Positions 8,214 to 16,361 of a stretch of DNA of 64,000 nucleotides are shown here, piece by piece; position 1 is the first letter of the stretch, and every line of letters begins with the position of its first letter. The DNA comes from CADEEL01 sp050246475. Its GTDB lineage: Bacteria; Pseudomonadota; Alphaproteobacteria; Caulobacterales; Aquidulcibacteraceae. The translations under genes and the position numbers were made by a program. The notes beneath the pieces are model-generated. The model made no database searches. It saw nothing but the letters and a program-made list of their open reading frames with translations, and was not told where the DNA came from. The DNA is taken from assembly GCA_050246475.1 (NCBI GenBank), contig JBFWVZ010000005.1, positions 124,001 to 188,000 of the forward strand, given 5' to 3'.

Positions 8214-8890
8214 TGCGCGGGCGCATGCCCCCCGCCGAGGAAGGCTGGTATCCCTGGAATGTAGGCCGGGAACCAGACGTGCAAATCCTCCCACATCATC
8301 CGCACCGCGGCGAAGAGGATGATGACGATGCCGAGGACGGCGATCCAGCGATGCTTCTCGATCACGCGTGCGATGATGCCGGCGGCGACGCCCATCAACA
8401 CAACCGAGAGAATAAGCCCAAACGCCATGATGGCGGGGCTGTGGCGCGAGACGCCGGCAACGGCCAACACATTGTCCAGAGACATGGAGACGTCGGCGAC
8501 GATGATGGTGATGAGTGCGCGCATGAAGCTCGCGGGACGCGCAACGTGGCTTGCCTCCTCCGCTACGTGCGCGGCGGATGCGGGATCGAGCGTCGGTGAG
8601 GGCGTGCGATGCGCCTGCAAATCCTGCCACATGCGCCACCCGACCCAGACCAGCAGCACGCCGCCGAGAAAGAGGATGCCCTGGATCGCCAGCAGCTGAA
8701 CGGTGATGAGCGCGAAGATGATCCGCAGCACCAGCGCCCCGACGATGCCGATGAAGATGGCGCGGCGCTGCTGCTCGTGCGGCAGCGCGGAAGCGGCAAG
8801 CCCGACCGCGACGGCGTTGTCGCCCGCGAGCGCGAGATCGATCAGGATGACTTGAACGAGGGCGGCGATGTCTGCGGCGTCGAAATGCAA
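8210..8890 (-). CDS. TerC-family integral membrane protein (copy 1)
   Basis: Polytopic inner-membrane protein of the TerC/YjbE/Alx superfamily, whose members export Mn2+ or other metals or help load exported metalloproteins. 226 residues with about seven hydrophobic segments. The two characteristic acidic motifs are present: LIDLALAGDNAVAVGLA in helix 1 and ADVSMSLDNVLAVAGV in the middle. The only available start is TTG, preceded by GAGG 9 bases upstream; its position matches the start of the neighbouring paralogue. It lies 14 bp downstream of copy 2 on the same strand. Confidence 0.85.
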   Translation of the reverse strand: MHFDAADIAALVQVILIDLALAGDNAVAVGLAASALPHEQQRRAIFIGIVGALVLRIIFALITVQLLAIQGILFLGGVLLVWVGWRMWQDLQAHRTPSPTLDPASAAHVAEEASHVARPASFMRALITIIVADVSMSLDNVLAVAGVSRHSPAIMAFGLILSVVLMGVAAGIIARVIEKHRWIAVLGIVIILFAAVRMMWEDLHVWFPAYIPGIPAFLGGGHAPAH

Positions 8891-8904
8891 GAACTAGATC
8901 CTCA

Positions 8905-9564
8905 TCAAGCGTGAGCGGGGCCGCCAAGCCATGGAGGCGGCGCGGGAAGAATGCTCGGGAAGAAGGCGTGCGCGTCCTCCCAGCACATGACTGCGCCCGC
9001 GAGCACGATCGCGAGGATGCCGAGCGCGGCGATCCAGCGATGCTCATCGACGATGCGGGCGATGAGCGCGGCGGCGACGCCCATCAACACAACCGAGAGA
9101 ACGAGCCCAAACGCCATGATGACGGGCTCGTTGCGCGAGACGCCCGCCACGGCGAGCACGTTGTCGAGCGAGAGCGCGATGTTGGCCGCAACGATGGATG
9201 TGAGCGCGTGGCGGAAGGTGACGATCTTTTTCTGGGCGTGGGGCGCGGCAGCCTCGGCGCCGTCCGACGCCGCCTCCTCTTTCGGGCGGCGCAAATCCGC
9301 CCACATCCGCCCGGCAATCCAGAAGAGGAGCGCGCCGCCGGCCGCCAGCAAGCCGCGGATGCGAAGAAGCTGCACGGTGATCAGGCCGAACGCGATGCGC
9401 AGCACGAGCGCGAGGCCCACGCCCCAGGTGACGGCGCGGCGGCGCTGCACGGCGGGCAGCGCGGCGGCGGCCAAGCCCACGGCGACGGCGTTGTCCGCCG
9501 AGAGCGCCAGATCGATGACGATGACCTCGAGAAGCGCCGCGATGTCGTTGATCATCGAATTCAC
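8905..9564 (-). CDS. TerC-family integral membrane protein (copy 2)
   Basis: Second TerC-type protein, 219 residues, clearly paralogous to the gene at 8210 along its whole length (VIDLALSADNAVAVGLAAAALP and ANIALSLDNVLAVAGV are the matching acidic motifs). The cytoplasmic loop between helices 3 and 4 differs most (RRPKEEAASDGAEAAAPHA). I take GTG 9564 as start because it aligns with the start of the paralogue; ATG 9555 is an alternative. The tandem arrangement suggests duplication and perhaps a hetero-oligomer or two metal specificities (inference). Confidence 0.85.
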   Translation of the reverse strand: MNSMINDIAALLEVIVIDLALSADNAVAVGLAAAALPAVQRRRAVTWGVGLALVLRIAFGLITVQLLRIRGLLAAGGALLFWIAGRMWADLRRPKEEAASDGAEAAAPHAQKKIVTFRHALTSIVAANIALSLDNVLAVAGVSRNEPVIMAFGLVLSVVLMGVAAALIARIVDEHRWIAALGILAIVLAGAVMCWEDAHAFFPSILPAPPPWLGGPAHA

Positions 9565-9648
9565 AAGCGCACAAATCCCTGGCGGGCCCGGAGGCGGCCC
9601 AGACAGGGGTTAGATCGGGCAGCGGGCCCAGGCGGTCAAGCGCGCCGC

Positions 9649-10443
9649 CTAGCGGCTGTCTGCGATCGGGCGGCCCTCCTCGACGAAATGCCGCATGCGT
9701 GTGAGCGCGGCTTCGTCGGTGCGCAGGAGATCGGCGAAGGTGCGCCGTTCTGTGAGAAGGCCTGGCATGGCCTCGCAATCGAAGGCCGAGCGGACAAGTC
9801 GTTTCGCCATGGCGAGCCCGGCGGCGGGCTTCGCGGCAAGCTCCTCCGCCATTTCCAGCGCGCGGATGACCGGATCGACGGCGGTGGCCGTGACGAGGCC
9901 CAGACGCTCGGCATTGGCGGCATCGACGATGGCGCCGTTCAAAATGAAATCGAGCGCGCGCCCCTCCCCGATCAAGCGCGGAAGTCGCTGCGTGCCGCCG
10001 GCGCCGGGGAAAATGCCGACGCGCGTTTCGGGTAGACCGATCTCGCGCACGTCCTTGCCGGCGATGCGAATGTCGCACGCGAGCGCGAGTTCGAAGCCGC
10101 CGCCCAAACACACGCCGTTGATCGCGGCGATGACGGGCTTTGGCGACGCCGCGATCTGATCGGTGAGATCGACGAAGGGCGCATGTTCGAACTGGCGCGC
10201 GGTGACGGCGCCGTCCTTCAGCGCTTCCGCGACCGCCACGAGTTCGCCGATGTCGTAGTGACGGACAAAGACGCCGTCCTCGACCCCGGTGATGACGACG
10301 ACGCGCACGTCGTTCATTGCGACGGCCTTCTTCATCGCCGCATTGAGCGCGTTGGCGCCCGCCGAATTCATGTAGCCGCTAGGGCGATTATCGTAGCGCA
10401 GGACGGCCGTCTGGCCCTCGAGCGCGCAATGAATTTGCGCCAC
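9649..10443 (-). CDS. enoyl-CoA hydratase/isomerase family protein
   Basis: Crotonase-fold enzyme, 264 residues. The oxyanion-hole and active-site segments are visible: AAINGVCLGGGFELALACDIR and the later GIFPGAGGTQRLPRLIGEGRA, with the catalytic Glu expected around LPETRVGIFPGAGG. Likely role is hydration of 2-enoyl-CoA in fatty acid or branched-acid breakdown, but crotonases are diverse and no partner gene lies adjacent. The start is GTG, preceded by GGGAGG. Confidence 0.88.
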   Translation of the reverse strand: MAQIHCALEGQTAVLRYDNRPSGYMNSAGANALNAAMKKAVAMNDVRVVVITGVEDGVFVRHYDIGELVAVAEALKDGAVTARQFEHAPFVDLTDQIAASPKPVIAAINGVCLGGGFELALACDIRIAGKDVREIGLPETRVGIFPGAGGTQRLPRLIGEGRALDFILNGAIVDAANAERLGLVTATAVDPVIRALEMAEELAAKPAAGLAMAKRLVRSAFDCEAMPGLLTERRTFADLLRTDEAALTRMRHFVEEGRPIADSR

Positions 10444-10533
10444 GCTTTATGCCTCCCGATCGCCGCCCCGGCTCTATAGGCTGGGTGCGGCGTCAGGGAT
10501 CATGCTTGCAAAAAGCGTGCTTCGCTAGGGGTT

Positions 10534-10998
10534 TTATGTGGCGCGATGGGCCGCGCACGCATCCGCATAGAAGGCTTCGACCTCTTCGATGCGCGTGGAT
10601 TGGTTAGCAAGGGGCTCGTTGCTCTGATCGGTGAGGCCCGCTGTGGCGGCATCGCCCATCGCGGGAAGTCTCTCGCGGCTCGTTCGCGCCGCAAGACGCA
10701 CGTCCTCGGGCGCGAGCGCCTGAGCGACGCCTGCAGTGACGCATTCGCAAAAGGCGGCCGACTCGAACGTCTCGCATTGCGCGCGATAGTAGCGGCGCGC
10801 CTCGCCGACTTCGGCGTCGCTCGCCATCGAGCGCGCGTCGGGAACTTCGCTCTGCCCGATCGGAGATTGCAGAGGCGTGGCGGATTCCTCGATCGCGGGG
10901 GCGGCCCCGGAATCGGCGCCCGACGGCGCCTCGGCCGCGATTGCAAGCGGGACGAGAGAGGCCGCGCCGAGAAGCGCGGCGGCGGCGAGAGTTTTCAT
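10534..10998 (-). CDS. small secreted four-cysteine (CxC) protein
   Basis: Function unknown. 154 residues with a Sec signal peptide (MKTLAAAALLGAASLVPLA), then a low-complexity Ala/Ser/Pro stretch (~24-55), then the family core YYRAQCETFESAAFCECVTA and a cysteine near the C-terminus (ADACAAHRAT). It resembles the next gene upstream (11065) and the gene at 232. GGAGG precedes the ATG at 10998, so the 14-residue longer frame is not used. It probably shares a transcript with 11065-11418. Confidence 0.72.
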   Translation of the reverse strand: MKTLAAAALLGAASLVPLAIAAEAPSGADSGAAPAIEESATPLQSPIGQSEVPDARSMASDAEVGEARRYYRAQCETFESAAFCECVTAGVAQALAPEDVRLAARTSRERLPAMGDAATAGLTDQSNEPLANQSTRIEEVEAFYADACAAHRAT

Positions 10999-11064
10999 TG
11001 TTCGTGCCTCCAAGCCGACCCGCGCGCGATCAACGCGCATGGAGCGACTTGGTTGCGCGCCGCA

Positions 11065-11418
11065 TCAGCGGCGATGAATGAGGCAGCCGCCTTGCTCGAA
11101 TTCTTCAGTCGCGGCTTCAGCGGCCCGCACGGAGGCCGCGCTGAGCCCAGCTGGGGCTGGCGCGCCAGTCAAGCGATGCGCAAGCATCCGCGTCGCGACA
11201 TCGAGATCGCGCGGCTCCAGCGCCTGGGCCATGCCGCCGGTCATGCAATCGCAATAATCGAGCGGTTGATGGCGCTGGCACTCGGCGCGGTAAGCGCGGC
11301 GCGACACGCGGATTTGCTCATCGGTGGCGACGCTGCGCGCATCGCTCGTATAATTCTGCTGCGCCAGCGCCGTGCCGGCCATGGCGGCCGCGAGGATCGC
11401 GGCCAGGAGATGTTTCAT
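11065..11418 (-). CDS. small secreted four-cysteine (CxC) protein
   Basis: 117 residues with a signal peptide ending ALAQ. The core YRAECQRHQPLDYCDCMTGG is followed by MAQALEPRDLDVATRML and a final cysteine in GGCLIHRR. Shared with 10534-10998 are the phrase DAR(S)xA(S/T)DxE upstream of the core and the AQAL(A/E)P(E/R)D helix after it, so the two are tandem duplicates that diverged. No enzymatic motif is visible; a redox or structural periplasmic role is only a guess. Confidence 0.72.
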   Translation of the reverse strand: MKHLLAAILAAAMAGTALAQQNYTSDARSVATDEQIRVSRRAYRAECQRHQPLDYCDCMTGGMAQALEPRDLDVATRMLAHRLTGAPAPAGLSAASVRAAEAATEEFEQGGCLIHRR

Positions 11419-11499
11419 CGGTGGCGTCTCCTTCTCCCTCGCGGCACCACTCTAGCAGAGCGATTGCATTGGGGCAGCCGTGACCCCTAAGAGGCGCGC

Positions 11500-12063
11500 A
11501 TGCGGATTGTTGCGGGCGCTCACAAAGGCCGGGAGATCGTCGCGCCGCCGGGGCGCAACACGCGCCCGACCTCGGACCGGGCGCGGGAATCCGTATTCAA
11601 CATTCTGGCGCATGCGCCGTGGAGCCCTGGGGTCGAAGGGCGCCGCGTGCTCGATCTCTTCGCGGGCGCGGGCGCGCTGGGCCTGGAGGCGCTCTCTCGC
11701 GGCGCTGCGTTCGCGCTCTTCGTGGAGACCGACGAAGCCGCGCGCGGCGCCATCCGGGACAATATCGAAGCGCTCGGGCTCTTTGGGCAGACGCGCGTGC
11801 ACCGGCGCGACGCGACCGACCTTGGCGTGAAGCCCGCGGGGCTCGGCGCGCCGTTCGATCTCGTGTTTCTCGATCCGCCCTATGGGCGAGGCCTGGGCGA
11901 AACCGCGCTGGCGAAACTGGCGCCGGGCGGGTGGATCGGGAAGGAAGCGATTTGCGTGTTCGAATGCGCCGCCGGGGAGACGCCGGCGCACGAGGGCTTC
12001 GATCTGCTCGACACGCGCACTTATGGCGCGGCCAAAGTGCTCTTCCTGAAACGGGCTCAGTAA
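11500..12063 (+). CDS. rsmD: 16S rRNA (guanine966-N2)-methyltransferase
   Basis: SAM-dependent methylation of G966 in 16S rRNA. 187 residues. It begins with the family N-terminus MRIVAGAHKGREIVAPPG and TRPTSDRARESVFNIL, has the SAM-binding motif I (LDLFAGAGALGLEALSRGA, ~51-69) and the catalytic DPPY at 125-128. Often found beside coaD or a pseudouridine synthase, but here it stands between secreted-protein genes and a TIR gene. It overlaps the convergent TIR gene by 7 bp. Confidence 0.94.
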   Translation: MRIVAGAHKGREIVAPPGRNTRPTSDRARESVFNILAHAPWSPGVEGRRVLDLFAGAGALGLEALSRGAAFALFVETDEAARGAIRDNIEALGLFGQTRVHRRDATDLGVKPAGLGAPFDLVFLDPPYGRGLGETALAKLAPGGWIGKEAICVFECAAGETPAHEGFDLLDTRTYGAAKVLFLKRAQ

Positions 12064-13727
12064 GGCGCTTGTGAGGGCTGCGTGCGCGGGGCGACGCGCT
12101 GAGGCTGCTGGCGCAGCTCCGTACGCGGACGAACCGTGCGCAGGCTGGCGCAGCGGCGCGCGACATCGGCCTCCGTCTCTTCGACGCCCGCCGCCCGCGC
12201 GCGCTCCACCGCTTGGCAGGCTTCTTCGGTCTGCCCGCTGCGATCCAAGGCGCGCACGAGCTTTTGCGCATCGACGTCGAGCTGCGCGGCCGCGGCCGGT
12301 GCGCGCGTCTGGGCCGCGCGCTGGCGATTGGTGAAGGCGGCTTCGTAGCGCTCGGCGGCGGCCTGCCAATCCTGGCGGCGCGCGGCGCTGTCGCCCAGCT
12401 GCCCCTCGACAAACGCGCGCGATTCCGGCGCCTGCAGCGCCGGCAGCGCTTGTTGGAGGCGTTCTTCGGCGACTTGCGCGTTGCCTTGCGCTTGGGCCTC
12501 CAATCCCTGCGAGACGAGCGCCGCGCCGGCGGCCTCCTGGGTGCGGTTCTGACGCTGCAAACCGAAGCTCATCATACGCCAAACGTTTGAATCCTGCGGC
12601 GAGAGCGCGCGCGCGCGCTCCAACGCGCGCAGACCAAGCGGATTGTTGTTGGCTTCCCCCACCGCGCCGCAGACGCGATAGATCGCGGCCTGGGTCGGGC
12701 CGGGATTGTTCTCCGCATAGGTCCAGAGCGTCTGCATCGCGCGGTCGCGCGTGCGTTCGTTGGAGAGCTGCAAGGCCGCGGTGCGCACGCCCGCGTCCGG
12801 ATGTGTGAGCAGCGCCGTCATATCGGTGCGGAACGTTTCGCGCGCGGCGGCCTCGAATTGGTTCTCGGTGATCGCGGCGACCTGCACCGCGGCCTCGCTT
12901 TCACCGCCAGGCGCGGTGAGCATGCCAGGTGCGTCGTCCGTCATCGGCTCGGCGGCGGGCGCGGAATCCGCGGATGGCGCGGGCGAAGCGGAGGCGACTC
13001 GATCCGATGCATCGGCGGAGGCCGTTTCGAACGTCTGCGATTCCAGAATGCGCGAAAGCTCGATCGCCTGCTCCGGTGTGATCTTGCCTTCACGCACGAG
13101 CGCCAAGAGCTCAGCCATGTTTTCCTGCTGCTGGCGATTGTCGGTGATGACGGTGGGCGCACGCGGATTGACGAGATTGTTGACGCCCGCGGCAATCCCC
13201 ACGACCGCGGCCGCGACCGTCAGCACCGAGACGATCCGGATGCGCGACATGAGACGCTGGCGCCGGCGCGCGACTGACGCGGCATCGACGCCGCGGCCTT
13301 CGAGTTTGGCGCGCAGCGCCTCCTCCAGCAGCTGCATCTGCGCGGCCGTGGCCGAACCGTTCCACTTGGAGAAATCCTCCGCCTGGAAGGCGCCGAAGCC
13401 CAAGGGAATCTGCACGCGATCGAGCATCACGGGAACGAGGCGCCCGTCATCGCGCGCGCGGCCCGCCTCATCGCGCACCCATACGCTGGCGGCGGAAGTT
13501 TGCGTCCAAACGACGATGACGGCCTTGGCCGCGTTCAGTTCGCGCTGGATGACAGCGCTGAAATCATCGCCCGCGGCGAGAGAACGGTCCCACCACACGG
13601 AAAAACCGCGCTGCTGCAAGGCCTCCGCAAGCGGACGGACGCGGTTTCTGTCCTCGCTGGCGTATGAGAGGAAAATATCAGCCATCGCCGCCCCGTCAGC
13701 CTCGGTCTCCGCGTTCAGCGCGTGCAT
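12057..13727 (-). CDS. TIR-domain single-pass membrane protein with helical-repeat C-terminus
   Basis: 556 residues. The TIR domain spans roughly 16-130: DIFLSYASED (16-26), WWDRSLAAGDDF (45-56) and VWVRDEAGRA with Glu87 placed where TIR NADases have their catalytic Glu. One transmembrane helix follows at ~164-182, then a Ser/Pro/Ala-rich stretch and HEAT/TPR-like repeats (TALLTHPDAGVRTAALQLS, ERARALSPQDSNVWRMM). The C-terminal half therefore lies across the membrane from the TIR domain. Start at 13727 is chosen for its GGAG; 13685 (MADIF) is possible. Whether it is an immune NADase, a signalling receptor or a catalytically dead scaffold is not known. No defence genes sit next to it. Confidence 0.85.
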   Translation of the reverse strand: MHALNAETEADGAAMADIFLSYASEDRNRVRPLAEALQQRGFSVWWDRSLAAGDDFSAVIQRELNAAKAVIVVWTQTSAASVWVRDEAGRARDDGRLVPVMLDRVQIPLGFGAFQAEDFSKWNGSATAAQMQLLEEALRAKLEGRGVDAASVARRRQRLMSRIRIVSVLTVAAAVVGIAAGVNNLVNPRAPTVITDNRQQQENMAELLALVREGKITPEQAIELSRILESQTFETASADASDRVASASPAPSADSAPAAEPMTDDAPGMLTAPGGESEAAVQVAAITENQFEAAARETFRTDMTALLTHPDAGVRTAALQLSNERTRDRAMQTLWTYAENNPGPTQAAIYRVCGAVGEANNNPLGLRALERARALSPQDSNVWRMMSFGLQRQNRTQEAAGAALVSQGLEAQAQGNAQVAEERLQQALPALQAPESRAFVEGQLGDSAARRQDWQAAAERYEAAFTNRQRAAQTRAPAAAAQLDVDAQKLVRALDRSGQTEEACQAVERARAAGVEETEADVARRCASLRTVRPRTELRQQPQRVAPRTQPSQAPY

Positions 13728-13807
13728 AGACGCTCCAAAGCGCGGCGGGAAGATGACGCGGGCGCCCGCTTCGTGGAACTCTCCGCTGCAGCGCGGCATA
13801 AGCGGCT

Positions 13808-14500
13808 GTGCAACGGATTCGACCCATCGCGGCGGGCCTCGCCTTCATCGTGTGCGCCGCGGCGGTGATCGCGATGTGGCTGCTGCCGGAGCGCCACCGC
13901 CCGTTCGGCGACCTCGATCTTGAGGACAAGATTGGAGCGTTCACGCAGCTCAGGATCATGGCGCTGCATGGCGATGCGGCCGCCTGCGCCGAAACGATCG
14001 CGCAATCGCAACTTGTCGTGAGCGCCGTGCCGGACCGCGAGGAAGGCGGCTTCTGCGCGCTCGAGAACGCCGTCTCCATCGAGCGATCTGTGCATCCCTA
14101 CTCCCAGGCAGTCACGATCTCCTGCCCGCTCGCGGCGGCGCTTTATGTGTGGGAGCGCGAAGTGCTTGCGCCGGCGGCGCAGCGCTATCTGCAACAGCGC
14201 GTGACGCGCATCGAAGTCGCGGGCTCGTATGCGTGCCGTCGCATCTATGGCCAGCGCACTGGGCGCATCAGCGAGCACGCGCGCGCAAACGCCATCGACA
14301 TCACGGGATTCACGCTCGATGACGGGCGTGTCCTGAGCGTCGAGCGCGGCTGGAACGGGCGCGCAAACGAACGCGCCTTCCTACGCGCCGTGCGCGACGG
14401 CGCCTGCCGCGTGTTCAACGGCGTGCTATCGCCCGATTACAACCGCGCGCACCGCGATCACTTTCACCTCGACGCGGGACGCTACGATCTGTGCGAATGA
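13808..14500 (+). CDS. extensin-like / LAS-type peptidase domain protein, membrane anchored
   Basis: 230 residues with an N-terminal hydrophobic anchor (LAFIVCAAAVIAMWLL). The C-terminal part is an extensin-like domain: SEHARANAIDI and HRDHFHLD reproduce the SxHxxxxAxD and HxxHxHxD metal-site pattern of the M15/LAS superfamily of peptidoglycan peptidases. Conserved cysteines (SYACRR, GACRVFN, YDLCE) suggest disulfides in the periplasm. A role in cell-wall turnover is likely but not proven. GTG start with a weak ribosome site; divergent from the TIR gene, 80 bp away. Confidence 0.75.
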   Translation: MQRIRPIAAGLAFIVCAAAVIAMWLLPERHRPFGDLDLEDKIGAFTQLRIMALHGDAAACAETIAQSQLVVSAVPDREEGGFCALENAVSIERSVHPYSQAVTISCPLAAALYVWEREVLAPAAQRYLQQRVTRIEVAGSYACRRIYGQRTGRISEHARANAIDITGFTLDDGRVLSVERGWNGRANERAFLRAVRDGACRVFNGVLSPDYNRAHRDHFHLDAGRYDLCE

Positions 14501-15418
14501 TCAGCGCGCGCGGCGCTGACGCACGCGAAGCGTGGCGGGCTGAACCGGGCCCTGCGCGAATGTGCCGACCCAGATGTTGTAATCGCCCGCAGGCGCGTTC
14601 GCGATGGAGACGGAAGGATTTGCGTTGCCTCCGGCGCGATCGTCGTTGCAGCGCCATTGCCCGTCCGGCCCCATGATGGCGAGCGTCGTATCGGCTTCGG
14701 ATTGCGCTTCGATCACGAGCGGGCCCGCGCCTTGGCCTGCGGCCAGCGTGACGCGGTAATCGGGCTCGCGGCTGATGGCGCCCCAGCACTCATCGTTGCG
14801 CAGCGCGCGCGCGGTGATTGCGCCGCCGGCATCCACCCGCACTGTGCGTTCGCCGAAATTCGCGGCAAGCGCCGCAATCCCATGCGCGGGCGCGAGCGCG
14901 CGGTCCGGCAAGGTCATCGGATCGGGGGGATGGCCGTAGCCCAGGTGAGAAAAGTGCAGTTGCGCCTCGGCGCGCTGCCCGCTTTGGAAAGTGCCGACCC
15001 AAACGGTGTAGCGCCCTGCGGCGGGCGTTTCGAACGTGACGACGGGATTCAAATCACCCGCGCTGTCGTCGTCGCAATGCATCGTCCCGTCGGGCGCGCG
15101 CACGGCGATCGTGGAATCCTCACGCGAGATCGCCGAAATATGCAGCGGCGCCGTGCCGCCCGCATAATTGAGCACTGCATTGGGCGCGGACGGCATCGTG
15201 CCGACGCAGCCTGGGCCGAGCTCGCCCGCATCGCGATCGCCGCCCGCCTGAGTTTGGACGATGTTCGGATCTGGATGAAAGCCCGGCCCCAGCGTGACCT
15301 CCGCGGCCGCGGCGGGCTGAGGCGTGGGCGCTGCGCCCGCGCCCTCTCCAGGCGGCGCCGCCGCGCCCGCCAACAGCACGCTCAGCACGCCCGCGGCAAC
15401 GCGAAACGATGCGCTCAT
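14501..15418 (-). CDS. secreted protein with two PPC-like domains
   Basis: 305 residues with a signal peptide (MSASFRVAAGVLSVLLAGA). It contains two copies of a beta-sandwich-like unit, each ending with C(D/N)DD - NP - PA - G-Y - WVGTF: CDDDSAGDLNPVVTF with YTVWVGTF, and CNDDRAGGNANPSVSI with YNIWVGTF. This resembles bacterial pre-peptidase C-terminal (PPC) domains, which bind surfaces or polymers and usually accompany proteases, yet no protease domain is present. The two single-domain genes upstream are its paralogues. The start at 15418 is supported by GGAGAAGGGG. Confidence 0.72.
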   Translation of the reverse strand: MSASFRVAAGVLSVLLAGAAAPPGEGAGAAPTPQPAAAAEVTLGPGFHPDPNIVQTQAGGDRDAGELGPGCVGTMPSAPNAVLNYAGGTAPLHISAISREDSTIAVRAPDGTMHCDDDSAGDLNPVVTFETPAAGRYTVWVGTFQSGQRAEAQLHFSHLGYGHPPDPMTLPDRALAPAHGIAALAANFGERTVRVDAGGAITARALRNDECWGAISREPDYRVTLAAGQGAGPLVIEAQSEADTTLAIMGPDGQWRCNDDRAGGNANPSVSIANAPAGDYNIWVGTFAQGPVQPATLRVRQRRAR

Positions 15419-15465
15419 CCCCTTCTCCCCGCTCATTGGCTTCCTCTGGCGAACGCGCAAAAGGA

Positions 15466-15495
15466 AACGGCGGCGCTGTCTCCAGCGCCGCCGTT
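15466..15495 (-). terminator. intrinsic terminator of the PPC-like gene at 15512
   Basis: Perfect 12-bp stem (AACGGCGGCGCT / AGCGCCGCCGTT) with a 6-base loop, followed on the minus strand by TTCCTTTTGCG. It lies directly after the stop of the 15512-15991 gene, so the neighbouring two-domain gene likely has its own promoter. Confidence 0.8.
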
Positions 15496-15511
15496 CCTCA
15501 TGCCACTCGGC

Positions 15512-15991
15512 TTATTGCGAGTACAGTTCCGAAATGTGCAGCTGCGCGGGCCGCAGGCTCGCGCTGCCATAGGTGCCGACCCAGATGTCGTACTGGCCCG
15601 ACGCCGGGTTCGAGAACGTGACGGAGGGGTTGAGGCCCTGGCCGCCGTCATCGTTGCAATACCATTGCGTGTTCGGGCCGTTGATCACGAGCGTCGTATC
15701 CGAATTCGACGCCACCGAGATGATCAGCGGCAGCCCATAATTGGCGGCCTGCCAATGCAGCCGGAAGTCGGGTTGGCGCGTGATGTAGCCAAGGCAGCCG
15801 GAGATGTTCTGGCTGACATTGATGTTGCCGCCGGATTGCAGGTTCACGACGTACGGATCGGGCGTGAAGCCCGAGCGCAGCGTGACCGAGCCGTAGTTCG
15901 GATTGAGGCGCCAATCCTGCGCCGACGCCGGAACGGCGGCCAAACCGATGAAAGCCGCGACAGCGGCGATGAAAGTAAGCAAGCGCGTCAT
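15512..15991 (-). CDS. secreted single PPC-like domain protein
   Basis: 159 residues: signal peptide (MTRLLTFIAAVAAFIGLAAVPASAQ) and one domain with DWRLNPNYGSVTLRSGFTPD, SGCLGYITRQPDF, WYCNDDGGQGLNP and YDIWVGTYG. Nearly the same protein is encoded 370 bp upstream (16362), and the DNA similarity continues through the coding region, so the duplication is recent. Two cysteines (SGC and WYC) probably form a disulfide. Function unknown; such domains tend to bind surface polymers or other proteins. Start at 15991 is preferred over 15997 because of GGGG spacing. Confidence 0.75.
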   Translation of the reverse strand: MTRLLTFIAAVAAFIGLAAVPASAQDWRLNPNYGSVTLRSGFTPDPYVVNLQSGGNINVSQNISGCLGYITRQPDFRLHWQAANYGLPLIISVASNSDTTLVINGPNTQWYCNDDGGQGLNPSVTFSNPASGQYDIWVGTYGSASLRPAQLHISELYSQ

Positions 15992-16311
15992 TGACATCCC
16001 CAGTTGCAACGCCGCCGAACGCGGCGTCCATCGTTCCTCGCGTGGGCGCATAGTCATGCTTTGAGACGTGAACGCAAGAAGGATAATTACCTCCACGCAA
16101 GGTTTAGTCTTGCGTCCAGATTGTGTCATTTGCGTATCTCAACCACATTTTTCCCGGCGGAGCGTAGAAACGTGCACGAATGGTGCGCGAGACGGTATCG
16201 CCAGCAGGCGCGTTCTGCCTTCAACCGCGGCTTTTTCTAGGCGCCGCTGAACTGAAAAAAGTTTTGTCCGGATGCGGAGCGTTGACCGGAATCACGCACG
16301 CGAAAGCAAAC
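15992..16311. other. AT-richer intergenic region between PPC-like paralogues
   Basis: 320 bp without a convincing gene and with clearly lower GC than the flanks. It must hold the promoter of the minus-strand gene at 15512. A small hairpin CGCAAG-N7-CTTGCG lies at 16096-16114, and TAATTAT in its neighbourhood (minus strand) could be part of a -10 element. A run of A/T (AACTGAAAAAAGTTTT) lies near 16250-16266. I see nothing else. Confidence 0.5.
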
Positions 16312-16335
16312 GGCGGGCTGTGTGCACAGCCCGCC
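16312..16335 (-). terminator. intrinsic terminator of the PPC-like gene at 16362
   Basis: GGCGGGCTGTG / CACAGCCCGCC with a two-base centre (in practice a 10-bp stem and a tetraloop), followed on the minus strand by GTTTGCTTT. It lies 26 bases after the stop of the gene. Confidence 0.75.
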
Positions 16336-16361
16336 GCATGCTTCGCGAGGAATCGCGCGGA

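Noticed and set aside
13728..13807. Phage-defence island around the TIR gene
   Set aside because: Neighbours are rsmD and a cell-wall protein; no nuclease, sensor synthase or mobile element is present, so a defence island is not supported.
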